Source: a bacterium
Lineage (GTDB): Bacteria; Patescibacteriota; Minisyncoccia; Minisyncoccales; DG-74-3
Length of the DNA stretch: 52,002 bases
Direction of reading: 5' to 3'
Assembly (NCBI GenBank): GCA_030603245.1
Contig: JAUVYE010000005.1
Span: forward strand, 1 to 52,002
Below, piece by piece: positions 1-9,092 of the stretch (position 1 is the first letter of the stretch; every line of letters begins with the position of its first letter). The translations under genes and the position numbers were made by a program. A model generated the notes under the pieces. It did no database searches and was not told the DNA's origin. It was given only the letters and a program-made list of their open reading frames with translations.

Positions 1-1031
1 GATTTTGCCAAATTAAAAGATTGCAAAGCTTCTGTAATAGTGCCTATTTGATTAGGTTTTAATAATAAACCATTACAAGCTTTTTTTTCTTGAGCTTTAA
101 TTATTCTCTTTGGATTAGTAACTAAAAAATCATCTCCAATAATAGTGATTTTCTTACCAAGCTTTTTTGTAATATCAGAAAATCCATTATAGTTTTGCTC
201 TGAAAACGGATCTTCTAAAGAAAGAATTGGATATTGTTTAACCAGGTCAACATAGAAATCCAAATCATACTTTCCAGATTTTATCTCAGAAGCAGCAACA
301 TCTATGGCTATCTTTACTTTTTTATTGTATCCAGATTTTTTTATAGCTATCAAAATTAGATTCAAAGCTTGAACCGGAAATTTCAATGATGGAGCAAATC
401 CTCCTTCATCACCTAAATTTATAGCACTCTCTCCATACTCTTTTCTCAATATCTCCTTTAATTCATAATATATTTCAACTCCTGCCTGCAGGTTTTTAGA
501 AAATCTATTGAATTGAGGAACAATCATAAATTCCTGGAAATCTAAATTGTTACCAGCGTGCTTGCCTCCATTGATAATATTGAAACACGGCTTAGGAAGG
601 CTCAGTTTAGCGCCTGATAGTTTAGAAATCCATTTCCATAAAGGCATTTTTTTAGCAGCGGCTCCAGCTCTACAAACTGCCATGGAAACCCCTAAAATTG
701 CATTAGCACCCAATCTAGATTTATTCTCAGTTCCATCCAATCTAATCATTAAACCGTCTATCTTTCCCTGATCTATTACATTCATTCCTTTAACTTTTGG
801 AGCTAAAATCCTGTTTACATTCTGAACAGCTTGCTGAACTCCTTTATTGTGATATCTTTTTTTCTTTTTGTCTCTTAATTCAAAAGCTTCGTGCTTCCCA
901 GTAGAAGAACCCGAAGGCACAGATGCTCTAAAAACACCATTATCTGTAATCAAATCAACCTCAACAGTAGGAATTCCTCTTGAATCCAATATTTCTCTAG
1001 CTTTTATTGATTTGATTTTAGAATTTTTCAT
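1..1031 (-). CDS. eno: Enolase, C-terminal part missing (runs off window start)
   Basis: Manual minus-strand translation from ATG at 1031: MKNSKIKSIKAREILDSRGIPTVEVDL...GVFRASVPSGSSTGKHEA...FNIINGGKHAGNNLDFQEFMIVP...; classic enolase motifs. Confidence 0.96.
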   Translation of the reverse strand, partial: MKNSKIKSIKAREILDSRGIPTVEVDLITDNGVFRASVPSGSSTGKHEAFELRDKKKKRYHNKGVQQAVQNVNRILAPKVKGMNVIDQGKIDGLMIRLDGTENKSRLGANAILGVSMAVCRAGAAAKKMPLWKWISKLSGAKLSLPKPCFNIINGGKHAGNNLDFQEFMIVPQFNRFSKNLQAGVEIYYELKEILRKEYGESAINLGDEGGFAPSLKFPVQALNLILIAIKKSGYNKKVKIAIDVAASEIKSGKYDLDFYVDLVKQYPILSLEDPFSEQNYNGFSDITKKLGKKITIIGDDFLVTNPKRIIKAQEKKACNGLLLKPNQIGTITEALQSFNLAK

Positions 1032-1035
1032 TTTT

Positions 1036-1575
1036 TTACCAGTTTCTTGCGCCCGGTGAATAAAGAGCGATAGTTGGTTGTTCACAACAAACTCTGTCCA
1101 TCTGTTGAATGTGTGATGGATTACATTCATCTCCAGGATCTGGAGTTGTGTCTACATCAACCCCATCACAAATTGCTTCCATAGTGAAATGAGTTATTAT
1201 TATATAGTCTGTTCCATCTGACCTATAGAGGTAACAATGATTACCTGCTAGATTAGGTTTTGGATCTCCAGGAAGTGTTTCAATAAATTCAGGGGCTAAA
1301 TTTGGAATCCATCCATTAGAACCTGAGTAGTCATGATCACCATAACAGGGATTCCCCTCCCCCCACCAACTTCCTCCAGTAGAAGGATAGCTTTTATATT
1401 TATCGTAATATAACTCAACCGCTAGCTGCAGTTGTTTTAAATCAGAAAATCGTCTACTATCCCTTGCCTTCCATCGCGCTGGACCCAGGGATACCAAAAC
1501 AATACTACTTAACATTCCAATTACGGCAATCACCACTAAAAGCTCAATGAGAGTAAAAGATTTCTGTTTTTCCAT
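1036..1575 (-). CDS. Type IV pilin/pseudopilin-like protein with prepilin N-methylation motif
   Basis: MEKQKSFTLIELLVVIAVIGMLSSIVLVSLGPARWKARDSRR; internal ATG at 1575 is the likely start rather than the upstream track start. Confidence 0.88.
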   Translation of the reverse strand: MEKQKSFTLIELLVVIAVIGMLSSIVLVSLGPARWKARDSRRFSDLKQLQLAVELYYDKYKSYPSTGGSWWGEGNPCYGDHDYSGSNGWIPNLAPEFIETLPGDPKPNLAGNHCYLYRSDGTDYIIITHFTMEAICDGVDVDTTPDPGDECNPSHIQQMDRVCCEQPTIALYSPGARNW

Positions 1576-1597
1576 ACATTTTCTACGTTGCCGGGTC

Positions 1598-2515
1598 TTA
1601 TAATTTTTGTAAATATTCAAAAGCAGCTAAACCAGCTTTGGCTCCTTCTCCACAAGCCGTAACAACCTGTTTATATCTTCCTACATTAACATCTCCAGCT
1701 GCAAAAAGCCCTGGAGTTTTTGTTTTACATGTTTCAAAATCAACCTTTATTTCGTCTCTCTCATTAAAATCAACCAATCCTTTTACGAATGAAGTGGCTG
1801 GTTGATAACCTATCTCTACAAAAACACCCTCTACTTTTAAAGTTTTTTCTTGTTTAGTTATTCTGTCTTGATAAGTAATAGAATTAACAAAGCTATTTCC
1901 TTCAATTTTCTGCAGAGTAACATTAGTAATTATTTCTGCTTTGCCCATCTTTTTTACAGCTTCTTGGTTGTCCTTAAAAGCATTAACTTTGGGATTATAT
2001 TCTAAAATATAGATTTTCTTGGCTATTTTACTTAAAAATATGGCTGTTTCAAAAGCTGAATTTCCTCCACCAATCACAGCTACTATTTTATCCTGGAACA
2101 TAAGACCATCACATATAGCACAATAACTTAATCCTTTGCCAAGAAATTCTTTTTCTCCTGGAACCTCAAGTGGCCTGGGATCAGTTCCTGAAGCAATAAT
2201 AACTGCTTTTGATTCAAATGTTTTCTTGCTCTCAGTCAAAACTGAAAATCCTTTTTCGGTTTTCTCTATTTTTCCAACCTCATCTTTTTCAACATCAATT
2301 TTTTGCTTTTCTAAATGAGCTTGAAATTTCTGAACCAATTTTAAACCCGAAATCCCATCTAAACCAGGATAGTTGTTAATATCAATAGCTTTTTTATTTA
2401 ATTGCCCTCCAAAATCTTTAGTAATTAAAAGAATATTAAGTTTTTGACGAGCCGCATAAATCCCAGCTGTAATCCCGGCTGGTCCTCCTCCAATAATAAT
2501 TAAATCATAAATCAT
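1598..2515 (-). CDS. trxB: Thioredoxin reductase
   Basis: GGGPAGITAGIYAAR FAD motif, CAICDG redox motif, GDVNVGRYKQVVTACGEGAKAG. Confidence 0.94.
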   Translation of the reverse strand: MIYDLIIIGGGPAGITAGIYAARQKLNILLITKDFGGQLNKKAIDINNYPGLDGISGLKLVQKFQAHLEKQKIDVEKDEVGKIEKTEKGFSVLTESKKTFESKAVIIASGTDPRPLEVPGEKEFLGKGLSYCAICDGLMFQDKIVAVIGGGNSAFETAIFLSKIAKKIYILEYNPKVNAFKDNQEAVKKMGKAEIITNVTLQKIEGNSFVNSITYQDRITKQEKTLKVEGVFVEIGYQPATSFVKGLVDFNERDEIKVDFETCKTKTPGLFAAGDVNVGRYKQVVTACGEGAKAGLAAFEYLQKL

Positions 2516-3384
2516 AAGTGTAAAACTTCGGGAATAGCTTTTATGACATCAGTGGGCAATAATCCTTCTTTTAATCTTTCAGCCGCTAATTCACCTGCTT
2601 TCCCGCTAATAAAAGCTCCTGCTTGGGCAGCTAAAAAAGGATCAATATTCCTGGACAATAAAGCTCCACAAATTCCAGCTAAGACATCTCCTGTGCCTCC
2701 TACACTCATATAAGGACTACCGCTCTTATTCAAAGCTATTTCTTTCCCATTAGAAATAATGTCTGGTTTATCTTTTAATAAAATTGTTGTTTCTAAACGA
2801 GCTGCTTCTTCTTGTGCTGCTTTAATTTTCTCTTCATGAGAAAGTTTGTAAATTTCTCTTCCAGTCAAAACAAAAAATTCAAAGCTATGAGGAGTAATCA
2901 AAAATGGCTTCCCCTTAATAATGTCAGCATGACCCTCTAAAGCATGAATAGCTGCAGCATCAATCACAGCTGGAATATTAATCTGAGAAAGATATTCTAA
3001 AATTGTTTCCTTTGTTTCTTCTGACCTGCCCATTCCCCCACCAATTAATACGGCTACATTTCCTCTGGCAACCTCCTTAGCAGAATTAGTAAAAGTAAGT
3101 AAAGTTGCAAGATGCTTTTTTTCTAATCGCACTCCTTCTAATGGAAAAGCAGACAGGTTTGGCGAAAAAGAAGCCACAATATCAGCTGCTCTTTGAGGAG
3201 CAATAATTTTTACCATATCTACTCCAGTATTAAAGGCAGCCATGGCTGAAAGAGCTGGAGAGCCTGAATAAAATTCCCCTCCTCCAATAACTAATAAAAG
3301 CCCGAAGCTATATTTTGGGAAATAAGTCCCTGCGGGTCTTAATTTGAACAAATCTTTTAAGATTTTTTTATCTACTTGAATCAT
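2512..3384 (-). CDS. nnrD: ADP/ATP-dependent NAD(P)H-hydrate dehydratase (ribokinase-like fold)
   Basis: GGGEFYSGSPALSAMAAFNTGVDMVKI...LITPHSFEF...SVGGTGDVLAGICGALL. Confidence 0.85.
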   Translation of the reverse strand: MIQVDKKILKDLFKLRPAGTYFPKYSFGLLLVIGGGEFYSGSPALSAMAAFNTGVDMVKIIAPQRAADIVASFSPNLSAFPLEGVRLEKKHLATLLTFTNSAKEVARGNVAVLIGGGMGRSEETKETILEYLSQINIPAVIDAAAIHALEGHADIIKGKPFLITPHSFEFFVLTGREIYKLSHEEKIKAAQEEAARLETTILLKDKPDIISNGKEIALNKSGSPYMSVGGTGDVLAGICGALLSRNIDPFLAAQAGAFISGKAGELAAERLKEGLLPTDVIKAIPEVLHL

Positions 3385-3489
3385 AAAATTTGAATGTTAA
3401 TTGTATAATTTATTTATTCTAACACAAATTTTCTAAATCAAAAACAGAGCAAGAAGACTTCTCACTCCGTTAATAGTTATGTTTTTACC

Positions 3490-4974
3490 TTATTTTTTTC
3501 GCAAAAAAGCTGGGGGCTCCCAAAACTTTTCTTTATCCAATATTTCTTTTTCCTCTGCTTCCATTTCTTTTTTAATTTGAAGGGCATTTTTTCTAACCCT
3601 TGTTTCTCCTTGAATGTCAGAAACTTTAACTTTTAGTTTGCGAACTTTTGGTTTACGAATAATAGGAATTACTTTGGTTGAAGAAGCTTTTTTTCTACGT
3701 TTTTTAACCTTTTTTTTCTTCTTAAGCTTTAATTTAGGCTTTGATTTGGGTTTTGGTCTGGGTTTTGATCTGGGTTTTGACTTGGGCTTTGATTTCTTTT
3801 TAATCTTTTTTGGAATATCTTTAGGAGGCTCTTCTTTTTGAATAATTGCAGAAGCAACTTCAGAAATTTTAGAAATTATTTTCTTTTTAGCTGATCTTGG
3901 TTTTGAAGGAAACATTCTTGCTTTACACCCAGTAGCCAATAATGTTGTTTTAATAATGCCAGAATATTTTTTGTTTTGAGAAACCCCAAAAATGATTTTT
4001 GCCTCTTTATCAACTAATTCAGAAATGGTTTTTGATATTCTACTTACTTCAGCCAAAGAAAGATTTTTTTCACCACTGATATTGAGCAATACGCCTTTAG
4101 CCCCATTAATACTATAAGAATATAAAGGGTTGTAAAGCACTTTTTCTATTAAATCTTTAATTGTCCCTTTTCTTCTGGCAATAGCTACTGTATTCAAATA
4201 AACTAATTGACCCCTTGTTTTTTTCTGGGAAAGCAAGGAACCAGAAATAACTGTTTTAAAGTCAGCAAAATCAATATTAATTAAACCTGGGCTATAAATC
4301 ATGTCAATCAAACCCTCTAAACTTTCAGCCAAACTCTGATTAATCATAGAAAGAGCGCTTCTCAAAGGTGTTTTTTTATCAATTATTCTGAAAATTCTTT
4401 CGTTGGGAATAACTGAAAAAATGTCTAATTTTGATCTTGTTTTTTTAAGAGCACTTCTGGCAATTTCCATCTTTTTTTCTCCTTCAAATTGAAAAGGCAA
4501 AGTAAAAATACCATAAGTAATATTTCCTAATTCTTGAGAGATTTTAGCAAAAACAGGAATTGCTCCTGATCCAGTTCCTCCACCCAAACAAGCCACTAAA
4601 ATACAAAAATCATATCCTTGTAATAATTTTTTAATTCTTTCTTTTTCTTTTAAAGCTATCTCTCTGCCCAATTCAGCATTCATACCTGTTCCTAATCCTC
4701 TGGTCAGTTCTGTTCCAAATTGAAAATGAAGAGCTTTTTTGCTGGCTGTTTTAAGGGCTTGAATATCAGTATTAGCTACTACAAAACTAATTCTTGTCAT
4801 ACGAGAAGCTAACTCTGAAACAATTGAACTTCCCCCTCCTCCAATACCAATTACTCTAATTTTAATTCTCTTGGCTTGGTAAGATTTGATTCTTGAAACC
4901 CTTTTTTTGGGTTTTTTTCGACTCTTACCAACTAAAGATTTTTTGGGAGATTTTTTTATTTTCTTTTTGGCCAT
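3490..4974 (-). CDS. ftsZ: Cell division protein FtsZ with a very basic Lys/Pro-rich C-terminal linker
   Basis: GIGGGGSSIV, ANTDIQAL, GGGTGSGAIPV tubulin/FtsZ signature; C-terminus FWEPPAFLRKK resembles the conserved FtsZ C-terminal peptide. Confidence 0.92.
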   Translation of the reverse strand: MAKKKIKKSPKKSLVGKSRKKPKKRVSRIKSYQAKRIKIRVIGIGGGGSSIVSELASRMTRISFVVANTDIQALKTASKKALHFQFGTELTRGLGTGMNAELGREIALKEKERIKKLLQGYDFCILVACLGGGTGSGAIPVFAKISQELGNITYGIFTLPFQFEGEKKMEIARSALKKTRSKLDIFSVIPNERIFRIIDKKTPLRSALSMINQSLAESLEGLIDMIYSPGLINIDFADFKTVISGSLLSQKKTRGQLVYLNTVAIARRKGTIKDLIEKVLYNPLYSYSINGAKGVLLNISGEKNLSLAEVSRISKTISELVDKEAKIIFGVSQNKKYSGIIKTTLLATGCKARMFPSKPRSAKKKIISKISEVASAIIQKEEPPKDIPKKIKKKSKPKSKPRSKPRPKPKSKPKLKLKKKKKVKKRRKKASSTKVIPIIRKPKVRKLKVKVSDIQGETRVRKNALQIKKEMEAEEKEILDKEKFWEPPAFLRKK

Positions 4975-4980
4975 TAATTT

Positions 4981-5008
4981 AGTATAAATTACTAATAATT
5001 CCTGTCAA
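4981..5008 (-). promoter_or_regulatory. Sigma70-type promoter of ftsZ, TTGACA-N16-TATACT
   Basis: Minus strand TTGACAGGAATTATTAGTAATTTATACTAAATTAATGGCC; ATG lies 6 nt after the -10. Confidence 0.65.
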
Positions 5009-5052
5009 TTTCAATTTTTTAATTAATATATCTTTATTTTAACATATTTTAA

Positions 5053-6213
5053 TCAATCAGTTTTTTCTTTTAATACGAGCACCAATCCTACCCCCATTGT
5101 TAAGGCAGCAACAAGACCTAAGCTTCCTGGAAAAAAGTTATTAATCATAAAGCCACCAATTAGAGGCCCAAAAATACGAGACATACTTCCTAATGAATTA
5201 GTAAAACCAATAATTGCTCCCTGTTCTTCAGTCGAAACACTTCTTGATATATCAGCCATTATTATAGGCCTTAATAAACCACTACCAGTGGCGAAAAAAG
5301 TCATTACAACTAAAAACATCCACCATTGATTAATAAAAACAGATAACACCAATCCTATAATCATAAAAACACTGCCTCCAATTTTTAGATTTCTTTCTCC
5401 AAAAAAATCTATTATCCTGCCCAACAAAACTCCTCTCAAGATTACACTAATAAATCCAACATAAGCTAACATATAGCCAATATCGCTTGCTTCAATATGC
5501 AACTGTCTTCTGGCATACAAAGCAAAACTACTCACCCAAAGAGCATGAGTTAAAATATAAGCAAAGAACTGCCCCAACTCAAGAGATATTTTGGGATTAG
5601 AGAAATATTTTTTAAAATCAGCTGTATTAAAAATCTTAAAATCAAACTTTACATCTTCTTTTTTCTTAACTGTTTCTGGTAAGAAAATAAAAGTAGTAAA
5701 AATGGTAATCAAAGAGACTCCAGCTGCCAAAAAAGCAGGTAGACTGTAACCAAAACGAGACAAAAACCCGCCAATAGCTGGTCCAATTAAAAACCCAAAC
5801 CCAAAAGCTGCTCCGCTCAAGCCAAACACTTTACTTCTGTCTTCTTTAGAAGACAAATCACTTAAATAGGCCTGAGCAATGGTAAAGTTGCTTCCCAATA
5901 AGCCATCAACAATTCTTGATAAAAAAATCATCCATAAAGAATTAGCAAATCCTAAAATTAAAAAACTAATAAAAGTAGAAAGTTGGGAAAGAATTAATAA
6001 AGGTTTTCGACCATAAAAATCACTCAATCTTCCCATAATTGGAGCTGAAATGAACTGAAAAAGAGAAAAACTAGATAAAATTAAACCAACCACAAACGGG
6101 CTGGCTCCTAAATCTTCAGCAAAAAATGGTAAAAAGGGCAGGATTAAAGAAAATCCCAAAACCTCAGTAACCTGAATAATAAAAATTGTAATATATTCTT
6201 TTCTAATTTTCAT
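5053..6213 (-). CDS. MFS transporter (tetracycline/multidrug efflux-like)
   Basis: MKIRKEYITIFIIQVTEVLGFSLILPFLPFFAEDLGASPFVVGLILSSFSLFQFISAPIMGRLSDFYGRKP; ATG at 6213 is a more likely start than 6285. Confidence 0.9.
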   Translation of the reverse strand: MKIRKEYITIFIIQVTEVLGFSLILPFLPFFAEDLGASPFVVGLILSSFSLFQFISAPIMGRLSDFYGRKPLLILSQLSTFISFLILGFANSLWMIFLSRIVDGLLGSNFTIAQAYLSDLSSKEDRSKVFGLSGAAFGFGFLIGPAIGGFLSRFGYSLPAFLAAGVSLITIFTTFIFLPETVKKKEDVKFDFKIFNTADFKKYFSNPKISLELGQFFAYILTHALWVSSFALYARRQLHIEASDIGYMLAYVGFISVILRGVLLGRIIDFFGERNLKIGGSVFMIIGLVLSVFINQWWMFLVVMTFFATGSGLLRPIIMADISRSVSTEEQGAIIGFTNSLGSMSRIFGPLIGGFMINNFFPGSLGLVAALTMGVGLVLVLKEKTD

Positions 6214-6274
6214 AGAAAACCCGAGAATAAATCTCGGTATAGTATTAAAAAAGGAGGGATTAGATATTATCTGT

Positions 6275-6457
6275 TTAGATGACAAATATCCGTATCAGAA
6301 CCAAAGCTAGTAGAATTACGCTACCGTAGGCGAAGAGCTCTAAATGCCTGTCGTTCTGAGTAGCTTTGAGTCCGTCAGCGTTGCTTGTCAGTGCTCCAGG
6401 GTATATCATCCCTCCATTTGTCTTTTTGTTCTCATTGTCCAAAGGGCCAGAATGCAT
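6275..6457 (-). CDS. Small single-TM protein (60 aa), possibly leaderless
   Basis: MHSGPLDNENKKTNGGMIYPGALTSNADGLKATQNDRHLELFAYGSVILLALVLIRIFVI; ATG lies 6 nt after a consensus promoter -10 (6464-6469). Confidence 0.5.
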   Translation of the reverse strand: MHSGPLDNENKKTNGGMIYPGALTSNADGLKATQNDRHLELFAYGSVILLALVLIRIFVI

Positions 6458-6463
6458 GTTTGT

Positions 6464-6491
6464 ATTATATCTATCCTGAAAACAATGTCAA
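6464..6491 (-). promoter_or_regulatory. Consensus promoter TTGACA-N16-TATAAT
   Basis: Minus strand TTGACATTGTTTTCAGGATAGATATAATACAAACATG. Confidence 0.75.
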
Positions 6492-6534
6492 CGCCTTGGA
6501 TGAACTTCATTCGGATGAACTTAGTTCCTCTTTC

Positions 6535-6564
6535 TATTCGGATGAACTTAGTTCATTTTTTAAA
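6535..6564. repeat. 30-bp dispersed repeat containing palindrome ATGAAC-TTA-GTTCAT
   Basis: tattcggatgaacttagttcattttttaaa, identical at 8041-8070; partial tandem copies at 6498-6530. Confidence 0.9.
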
Positions 6565-7201
6565 GAATATTTTTTATTTCTAATAATGAATCTGCCACTC
6601 GCCAAGAGATTTTTTTTAATTCATCATTAGAACTATTAACCGCAATACCATGCTTGGTGGCTTTAAAAACTTCTATATCATTTTCGCTATCTCCTACAAA
6701 AACAACTTGATCTATATTAATGCCGAGCTTTCTAACCAATGTCTTAACTTGTTCAACTTTTACCTCTCTCTGATTATCTTGATAATTAATTTTCTGAAGA
6801 GCTCCTTTGTTATCAAACTCTAGAGTTGAGTTAGCATAAAACCCGTCTATACCGAGTTTTCTGGCAACAGATTCAACATACATATTAATCGCTCCTGAAA
6901 TGAGATAAATTGTATATCCTTTTTCTTTAAGGTAAGAAATTAAATCCTTTGCTTCCTTTTTAACCTCTACGCTATTAAATATTTCTTCAATAAATGGTTT
7001 GTTAGCCTTGCCGCTCTTTTGATACTTTGTGGTGAATATTCTTTCGGCCTCAATAAAAGAAATTTCTCCTTTTCTGGCTTGTTCAAAAACATCAAGGGCT
7101 TCTTTAGAAGACCAACCTAAACCCTCTGATAATATTAACCAAGAAGTTCCATCAACAAGAGTTCCATCAATATCAAAGCAAATTAATTTAATGTTTTCCA
7201 T
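6560..7201 (-). CDS. HAD-superfamily phosphatase (SerB-like, HAD-IB)
   Basis: LICFDIDGTLVDGTSW...ISGAINMYVESVARKLGID...VFVGDSENDIEVFKATKHGIAVN. Confidence 0.88.
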   Translation of the reverse strand: MENIKLICFDIDGTLVDGTSWLILSEGLGWSSKEALDVFEQARKGEISFIEAERIFTTKYQKSGKANKPFIEEIFNSVEVKKEAKDLISYLKEKGYTIYLISGAINMYVESVARKLGIDGFYANSTLEFDNKGALQKINYQDNQREVKVEQVKTLVRKLGINIDQVVFVGDSENDIEVFKATKHGIAVNSSNDELKKISWRVADSLLEIKNIL

Positions 7202-7247
7202 ATTCCAATTCTATCAAAAAACCGCCTCTCTGGCGATTTTTAAGATT

Positions 7248-7264
7248 AAGGAGCTTAGCTCCTT
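7248..7264. repeat. Three-nt-loop palindrome AAGGAGC-TTA-GCTCCTT
   Basis: Perfect 7-bp arms. Confidence 0.7.
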
Positions 7265-7321
7265 TTTGGCGGGTTTAAATAAAAAAAAGGGGGTTCTAAT
7301 TGATGCTCGCACTGCCTTGGC

Positions 7322-7909
7322 TTAAGAGCCAACTATCCCCCATATAGTCTTAATGCTTTTGATTAGAAGCATAATCGCTTCGTATTTATCTTGAGAGAGC
7401 CGTCTTGCCTCAGGAAGTGTTAATTTTTGCCAATCTCTTAACATTTTTTGTTCCATCTCAGAAATAGCCTCTTCGAAAGTGTCGTAACTATCTAGAAATA
7501 ACTTGAACATATAGAAAAAAGCATCAAAATGAGCCATTGCATCTGCACAAGCAACAATTTTTGCCTCTATAGTCTTGGGAAGGGGTCCTTTTTTACCACG
7601 GTGCGTCAGAATACAGTGCCCTACTTGTTCGATAAAGCTTGGTTCGTAACCACGATCTTCCAGTAACTCTTTTGCCATCTGAGCCCCTATAATATGATGC
7701 TTTTCTTCTAGGTCCATTTTCCTAAATGTTTTAAAACGACCAATATCATGTAAATAGGCTGCCATTTCTACTACTTGTTTATCGGCATCCCCCATTCGAT
7801 CTGTCAGGGCCAAGCTATTATTTACTACAAGAACAATGTGATACTTCCAGAAATCATCGCTATATCTCTGTTTAATTACCTGAACTATTTTCTTAATTTG
7901 TTTTTTCAT
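7322..7909 (-). CDS. HD-domain phosphohydrolase
   Basis: VEMAAYLHDIGRFKTF...HHIIGAQMAKELL...GHCILTHRGKKG. Confidence 0.85.
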   Translation of the reverse strand: MKKQIKKIVQVIKQRYSDDFWKYHIVLVVNNSLALTDRMGDADKQVVEMAAYLHDIGRFKTFRKMDLEEKHHIIGAQMAKELLEDRGYEPSFIEQVGHCILTHRGKKGPLPKTIEAKIVACADAMAHFDAFFYMFKLFLDSYDTFEEAISEMEQKMLRDWQKLTLPEARRLSQDKYEAIMLLIKSIKTIWGIVGS

Positions 7910-8040
7910 CCTACTGTCTCATTTCATTAACAATAGATTAACACAACTAGTTCTAAAATCAATATTTACTATTCTATCAAAAAACCGCCTGATTGGCGAT
8001 AAAAATTATCCAAGACTTTCCGATTTTTCCGACGTTCAAT

Positions 8041-8070
8041 TATTCGGATGAACTTAGTTCATTTTTTAAA
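8041..8070. repeat. Second identical copy of the 30-bp repeat, just 3' of tRNA-Gln
   Basis: Identical to 6535-6564. Confidence 0.9.
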
Positions 8071-8074
8071 ATGT

Positions 8075-8144
8075 TGCGGGGCTTGGATTCGAACCAAGAT
8101 ACATGACTTCAGAGGCCATGGTCCTACCGTTAGACGACCCCGCA
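8075..8144 (-). tRNA. tRNA-Gln (anticodon CTG)
   Basis: Minus-strand cloverleaf TGCGGGGTCGTCTAACGGTAGGACCATGGCCTCTGAAGTCATGTATCTTGGTTCGAATCCAAGCCCCGCA; loop CTCTGAA. Confidence 0.93.
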
Positions 8145-8150
8145 GAGTAT

Positions 8151-9092
8151 TTAAACTTTTAAGTATTTTCTAATAGCAATAATACTAGAACTTACCCCTA
8201 AACCAATCCCAGTAACCAGCTGAATTAGAATAATAGTTAAAACATTATTAGTAAAGTATTGCCAAATATTCAAATCAGAAAACAAAGCATTAATATTAGA
8301 GCTAAAAACCAAACAACCTAAACCAAAAATCACAAAAGAAATCAAAGCAGCTATTGTTCCAGCAATTACCCCCTGAACTAAAAATGGACCCCGAATAAAC
8401 CAGTTAGAAGCCCCAACCAATTTCTGAACCTCAACCTCTTGTTTTAAATTATAGATGGCCAATCTGGTAGTATTCAAAACAACTAAAAATGAAAGAAGAA
8501 CAAGCAGCACAGAAATACCAATCCCTATTTTCTTAAAAGAATCAGTCAAACTAAAGATTCTTTCAATCACTGGTCTTCTTTGATTATAATCAATCTTTTC
8601 AACTGAAGCTTCAAAAACAGCTCCTTCTAAAAAATCAGCAATTTCTTCATACTTAACAGGGTCTGAAGCTCTAATGTTTAAAGAAGCTAAAAATGGATTT
8701 ATTGCTATTTCTTCTAAAGACGCCATTAAAACAAGATCTTCTTTATGTCTTTCAACAAATATTTCAAGAGCTTGCTCCTTAGAAATATATTCAATATTTT
8801 CTTCGTCTGAAACCTGGCAAAGTTCTTGTTTAACGCTTAGAATTTCTTGTTCTGTTGTATCTTCTTTAAAATAGACTGAAATATCTACTTTTTCTTCTAA
8901 ATTAGAAATCAAAATCTGACTTATTCCTTTCAAAAAGAAAATACAAGTAACTAAAGAAATTGTTAAAACTAAAATAAAAACAGTAGTAGTTATTGCTCCA
9001 CCATCACGAGAAAAACTTGCCCAGCCTAAACGAATTATTCTTTTAATAGAAGTAAGCATATTATTAAAGGATAAATCTTCCTTTGGGCTCAT
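8151..9092 (-). CDS. ftsX: Cell division protein FtsX
   Basis: SISVYFKEDTTEQEI-like extracellular loop, four TM segments, downstream of and overlapping ftsE. Confidence 0.92.
   Translation of the reverse strand: MSPKEDLSFNNMLTSIKRIIRLGWASFSRDGGAITTTVFILVLTISLVTCIFFLKGISQILISNLEEKVDISVYFKEDTTEQEILSVKQELCQVSDEENIEYISKEQALEIFVERHKEDLVLMASLEEIAINPFLASLNIRASDPVKYEEIADFLEGAVFEASVEKIDYNQRRPVIERIFSLTDSFKKIGIGISVLLVLLSFLVVLNTTRLAIYNLKQEVEVQKLVGASNWFIRGPFLVQGVIAGTIAALISFVIFGLGCLVFSSNINALFSDLNIWQYFTNNVLTIILIQLVTGIGLGVSSSIIAIRKYLKV

Noticed and set aside
3614-3841. Plus-strand ORF antisense to the ftsZ basic linker (FDLGFGLGFDLGFD repeats)
   Set aside because: Shadow of the SKPK repeat in ftsZ; no independent coding evidence
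6344-6630. Plus-strand ORFs over the 6.4-6.6 kb promoter region
   Set aside because: Overlap palindromic repeats and the minus-strand promoter; no coding signature
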